Part shown: piece after piece, positions 61,178-64,000 of the stretch
How positions within the stretch are numbered: position 1 is the stretch's first letter
How the letters are laid out: the number at the start of each line of letters is the position of its first letter
NCBI RefSeq assembly: GCF_001942465.1
Contig: NZ_MKJY01000592.1
Coordinates: forward strand, 1 to 64,000
Direction of reading: 5' to 3'
From: Actinomadura sp. CNU-125
GTDB taxonomy: Bacteria; Actinomycetota; Actinomycetes; Streptosporangiales; Streptosporangiaceae
Length of the DNA stretch: 64,000 bases
Notes under the pieces: model-generated
What the model was told of the DNA's origin: nothing
Database searches by the model: none
What the model saw: only the letters and a program-made list of their open reading frames with translations
Translations under genes and position numbers: made by a program

Positions 61178-62755
61178 CTATTCGTCCGCTTCCGGGAGCA
61201 GTACGCGGAAAGTGCAGCCCGCGCCGGGCGCGGCGTCCAGCTCCAGGCGGCCGCCGTGCGCGGTGACCAGAGCGTGTGCGATGGCCAGGCCGAGCCCGGA
61301 TCCGCCGCCGGCGGTCCGGCTGCGGGAGCCGTCGACGCGGAAGAAGCGGTCGAAGACGCGGCGTCGCTGCTCGGCGGTGAGTCCGGGGCCCTGGTCGGCG
61401 ACCTCCAGGACGGCGTGGCCGCCCACGGTGCCGACGCCGATGCGGATCGGCGCGTCCGCGGGGGTGTGGGTGACGGCGTTGCCCACCAGGTTGGTGACGA
61501 CCTGGCGCAGCCTGGCCTCGTCGGCCAGTGCGGGGGCGCTGCCGGGACGGCCGCCGCCGGGGCCGGTGAGGGTGACCGCGCGTTCGGCGTCCAGGGCGCG
61601 GACGTCGCGCAGGGCGTCGGCGGCGAGCGTGCGCAGGTCCATCGGGGCCAGGGCGAGGCCGAAGCCCGGGCCCGCGCCGGACGGGTCCGCCGCCTCGTCC
61701 AGCCGGTCCAGCAGGAGCATGTCCTCCACCAGCCGTGCGAGGCGGGTGGACTCCGCGGCGATCCGGTCCATGGTCTGGTCGATGTCGGAAGTCGTTGGCA
61801 GCGCCCCCATCCGGTACAGGTCGGTGTGACCCTTGATCCCGGCGAGCGGGGTGCGCAGCTCGTGCCCGGCGTCGGCGAAGAACCGCCGCATCCGCGCCTC
61901 GGCCTCGGCGCGTCCCCGGAAGGCCGCGTCGATCTGGGCGAGCATCTGGTTCAGGCTCGCCGTCAGGCTGCCGACCTCGGTGCGCGGACCGGCGAGCTCG
62001 GGGACGCGGCGGGACAGGTCGCCCGCCGCGATCGCGGCCGCGGTCTCCTCGATGCGGGTGAGCGGCCGCAGCCCCGACCGCACCGCGATCCACCCGGCCG
62101 CCGTGAGCACGGCCAGCAGCACCAGACCCGCGGTGAGCGAGATCGCCCGGGTCTTGGCTACGGTCCGGTCCACCTCCTCCAGGGACATCGCGATGACGAC
62201 GCTTCCCGCCGCGTCGTTCCCCCGCGCGGCGTTCCCCCGCGCGGCGTTCCCCCGCGCGGCGTCGTCCTGCGCCGACGCGCCGCCCGGAGCCCGGCCGAAC
62301 GTCCCCCGACCCGGCCGGGCCAGCGCGATGACGCGCCAGGGGTGGTCCCCGTAGCGGGCCGGGACGGTGAACGGGCGCCCGCCGTGGGCCATGACGGCGG
62401 CCGTGTCGAGCGGCGGCAGGTCCGGCCCGCCCCCCGGCGGCGCGGTGCCGGTGTCGATGGCGCGGCGGACCGAACCGTCGGGCGCGAGGTAGGCGATGAC
62501 CGTGTCGCCGAGCAGGCTCAGCGTCCGTTTCCCTTGCTGTCCTCCTGAACCGGACGGCTCGGGCGCGCGGGCGGCGATGTGCCCCGTCACCGCGAGCCGC
62601 TCGTCCACGCGGTCCTGCAGGTAGCCGTGCAGCGCCAGGCCGACGACCACGCCCGCGACCAGCAGTCCCACGGCGACGAGCGTGGCGGCCAGGCAGAGCA
62701 GCCGGGTGCGCAGGGACAGCCGCCGCAGCGGATGCCCGAGGCGGGGCCGTCTCAT
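61178..62755 (-). CDS. OmpR-partner sensor histidine kinase (HAMP, HisKA, HATPase)
   Basis: The 525-residue kinase has helices at LLCLAATLVAVGLLVAGVVV (about 20-40) and LTAGLVLLAVLTAAGWIAV (about 207-225), enclosing an outer sensor domain. HAMP follows (LRPLTRIEETAAAIAAGDLS), then the H-box ARMRRFFADAGHELRTPLAG with phosphoacceptor His near 290. The N-box is QVVTNLVGNAVTHTPADAP and G-boxes are DQGPGL and GGGSGLGLAIA. The outer domain contains three tandem AARGN units encoded by a perfect 15-base repeat. Its start overlaps the stop of the response regulator (ATGA), so both are made from one transcript. Confidence 0.93.
   Translation of the reverse strand: MRRPRLGHPLRRLSLRTRLLCLAATLVAVGLLVAGVVVGLALHGYLQDRVDERLAVTGHIAARAPEPSGSGGQQGKRTLSLLGDTVIAYLAPDGSVRRAIDTGTAPPGGGPDLPPLDTAAVMAHGGRPFTVPARYGDHPWRVIALARPGRGTFGRAPGGASAQDDAARGNAARGNAARGNDAAGSVVIAMSLEEVDRTVAKTRAISLTAGLVLLAVLTAAGWIAVRSGLRPLTRIEETAAAIAAGDLSRRVPELAGPRTEVGSLTASLNQMLAQIDAAFRGRAEAEARMRRFFADAGHELRTPLAGIKGHTDLYRMGALPTTSDIDQTMDRIAAESTRLARLVEDMLLLDRLDEAADPSGAGPGFGLALAPMDLRTLAADALRDVRALDAERAVTLTGPGGGRPGSAPALADEARLRQVVTNLVGNAVTHTPADAPIRIGVGTVGGHAVLEVADQGPGLTAEQRRRVFDRFFRVDGSRSRTAGGGSGLGLAIAHALVTAHGGRLELDAAPGAGCTFRVLLPEADE
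62216..62260. repeat. Three perfect 15-base tandem repeats in the kinase sensor domain
   Basis: GTTCCCCCGCGCGGC occurs three times head-to-tail and encodes AARGN units on the minus strand. Being a multiple of three, copy-number change would keep the frame. Confidence 0.85.
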
Positions 62756-63492
62756 CGCCGGGGCCCGCGCAGGACGTACCCCACGCCGCGGACGGTGTGG
62801 ACGAGCTTGGGCCCGCGCGTGTCGACCTTGCGTCGCAGGTAGCTGATGTAGGTGTCGACGATGCTCGGGTCGCCGCCGAAGTCGTGGTCCCACACGCTCA
62901 GCAGGATCCGGCTCTTGGACATCGTCCGTCCGGCGTTGGCCATCAGGAAGTGCAGCAGCCGGAACTCGGTCGGCGACAGGTGCACGGTGTCTCCGGCGCG
63001 GGCGACGTGGTGGCTCTCGGGCTCCAGCTCCAGATCGGCGACCACGAGCCGGGCGGGCGGCTCTCCCCTCGTGCGGCGCAGCACCGCGTGGATCCGGGCG
63101 ATCAGCTCCTCCAGGTCGAACGGTTTGGTGACGTAGTCGTCGCCGCCGAGCCGCAGACCGTGAATCCGGTCGCGGTGATCCTCGCGGGCGGTGACGAACA
63201 GTACGGACACCTGGCCGACGCGTCCGTCCCGGTACGACCGCGGCTCGGCACGCAGCCGCCGGATCACCTCGAAGCCGTCCATGTCGGGCAGCATGACGTC
63301 CAGGAGGATCAGGTCCGGCGGGCTGCGGACGGCCAGTTCGAGCGCCTCCCGGCCGTTCTCCGCCGCGTCCACCTCGAAGCCGGCGTGGCGCAGCGCGGTG
63401 CGCAGCAGTTCCCGGACGGTCGGCTCGTCGTCCACGACGAGCAGATGGTCCTTGCGGTCCGCCGGGGCGGACGTGCCGGTCGATGACGTCAT
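62752..63492 (-). CDS. OmpR/PhoB family response regulator
   Basis: The 246-residue protein has a receiver domain (LLVVDDEPTVRELLRTALRH, phosphoacceptor Asp in LILLDVMLPDMDGF near residue 66, Lys in DDYVTKPFDLEEL). It ends in a winged-helix effector domain (LSPTEFRLLHFLMANAGRTM, SKSRILLSVWDHDFGGDPS, VDTYISYLRRKVD, VRGVGYVLRGPRR). It shares four bases with the kinase start. A short insertion in the receiver (EPRSYRDGRVGQVSV) is longer than usual for the family. Confidence 0.94.
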   Translation of the reverse strand: MTSSTGTSAPADRKDHLLVVDDEPTVRELLRTALRHAGFEVDAAENGREALELAVRSPPDLILLDVMLPDMDGFEVIRRLRAEPRSYRDGRVGQVSVLFVTAREDHRDRIHGLRLGGDDYVTKPFDLEELIARIHAVLRRTRGEPPARLVVADLELEPESHHVARAGDTVHLSPTEFRLLHFLMANAGRTMSKSRILLSVWDHDFGGDPSIVDTYISYLRRKVDTRGPKLVHTVRGVGYVLRGPRR

Positions 63493-63530
63493 CGTGTGCC
63501 CTGCCGCCTTACCGAGTGAAGGATGGATCG

Positions 63531-64000
63531 TCACCGCGGAGCCTTGCCCCGCCTGCCGGAGCGCAGGGTCCGCAGGAAGCTGCCGGTACTGACCGCGAGC
63601 ACCGCCACGACGGGCGAGGTGAGCGCGGAGAACCCCACCGCGCCGCCCAGGGCCGCGGTCGTCCCGCCCATCTCGCTGCCCATGACGCTGATGCCGATCC
63701 GTAGGGAAGCCCGCGACAGCAGACACACCACCAGCGCCAGCCCGCACATGATGCCGGCGGCACGCAGCCCCAGTTCCAGATGACGATTCAGGGAAGCGAA
63801 CACGATCTCGGCCAGCGAGCGAGGCGGGGTACGGGCCCCCGCCAAGTACCCCACGAGCAGCAAGAATACCCCGAGGACCAGCAGGCCGATCAGCCAGAGC
63901 GGCACACCGCCGACCGGCCAGCCGGGCACGGACACCACCCGGTCTTCGGCCCCGCCGCCCGCCTGACCGCCCATACCGCCCATACCGCCCATACCGCCCA
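63531..64000 (-). CDS. Membrane protein of unknown function with MGG repeats (5' end outside window)
   Basis: The frame is open from the window edge down to a stop at 63531. The visible N-terminal part repeats Met-Gly-Gly (GGMGGMGGMGGQAGGG), encoded by a 9-base repeat at about 63967-64000. Then follow helices LWLIGLLVLGVFLLLVGYLA and LRAAGIMCGLALVVCLLSRA, and a third less certain segment near AVGFSALTSPVVAVLAVST. A basic tail (RTLRSGRRGKAPR) ends the protein. I do not recognise the family. It is co-directional with and 38 bases upstream of the two-component system and may belong to its transcript. Confidence 0.65.
   Translation of the reverse strand, partial: GGMGGMGGMGGQAGGGAEDRVVSVPGWPVGGVPLWLIGLLVLGVFLLLVGYLAGARTPPRSLAEIVFASLNRHLELGLRAAGIMCGLALVVCLLSRASLRIGISVMGSEMGGTTAALGGAVGFSALTSPVVAVLAVSTGSFLRTLRSGRRGKAPR

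Noticed and set aside
62216..62260. CRISPR-like short repeats
   Set aside because: The units are directly tandem with no spacers and lie inside a coding sequence, in frame.

Overview
Kind of organism: the window is very GC-rich, with strong third-position G/C bias, frequent GTG and TTG starts and many ATGA/GTGA stop-start overlaps. The gene types (HxlR, CGNR, DesK-like kinases, F420/PPOX-type proteins, secreted peptidase-inhibitor-I36 proteins, kinase-Hsp70 fusions) point to a filamentous actinomycete. Actinomadura or another member of the Thermomonosporaceae is my guess from gene style, not from a search. No rRNA, tRNA, CRISPR array, insertion sequence or phage gene was seen.

Layout. 1-2559: end of an unrecognised gene, an SDR, and an HTH protein with an NBR1-like Ig domain. 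2579-7760: a cell-wall set of four secreted hydrolases (SpoIID, M23, an M15/hedgehog-like zinc peptidase, CHAP) plus an orphan barstar; the CHAP gene lies behind a probable c-di-AMP (ydaO) riboswitch. 8156-14221: a candidate conflict island with a nucleoside-phosphorylase/STAND NTPase, a WD40 sensor on the opposite strand, and an HTH/NB-ARC/macro-domain protein. 14590-16833: a RiPP cluster with a short Trp-rich precursor, a radical SAM maturase expected to make cyclophanes, and a glycosyltransferase. 16866-19258: a membrane protein, a secreted protein and a MerR regulator. 19435-37338: a large catabolic region under a MarR regulator, comprising a three-subunit molybdenum hydroxylase with CoxG and XdhC accessory proteins, an SsuABC-type importer, ALDH, aspartate-dehydrogenase-like protein, SDR, ThDP enzyme, extradiol-type VOC dioxygenase, cupin, alpha/beta hydrolase and a NicC-like FAD monooxygenase. 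Five related AT-rich operator-like sites lie at its promoters. 37635-45035: small stress/detoxification genes, regulators and a DesK-type two-component pair. 45119-52626: a Ser/Thr kinase-Hsp70 fusion, a drug exporter, a CGNR regulator with a VOC protein, and a patch of gene remnants. 52689-61149: a peptide-type ABC importer, a TauD-like dioxygenase, an alkylsulfatase-like MBL enzyme and TetR, perhaps for organosulfur use. 61178-64000: an OmpR-type two-component system and the edge of a membrane protein.

A caution for every reader: at least fifteen otherwise intact genes are broken by what looks like a single added or missing base, several of them visibly in G/C runs. One-base correction restores a full-length family member nearly every time. 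I therefore read these as probable sequence errors and annotate the genes across the break. I translated and compared by eye only; all family names are from memory of the families, not from database searches.
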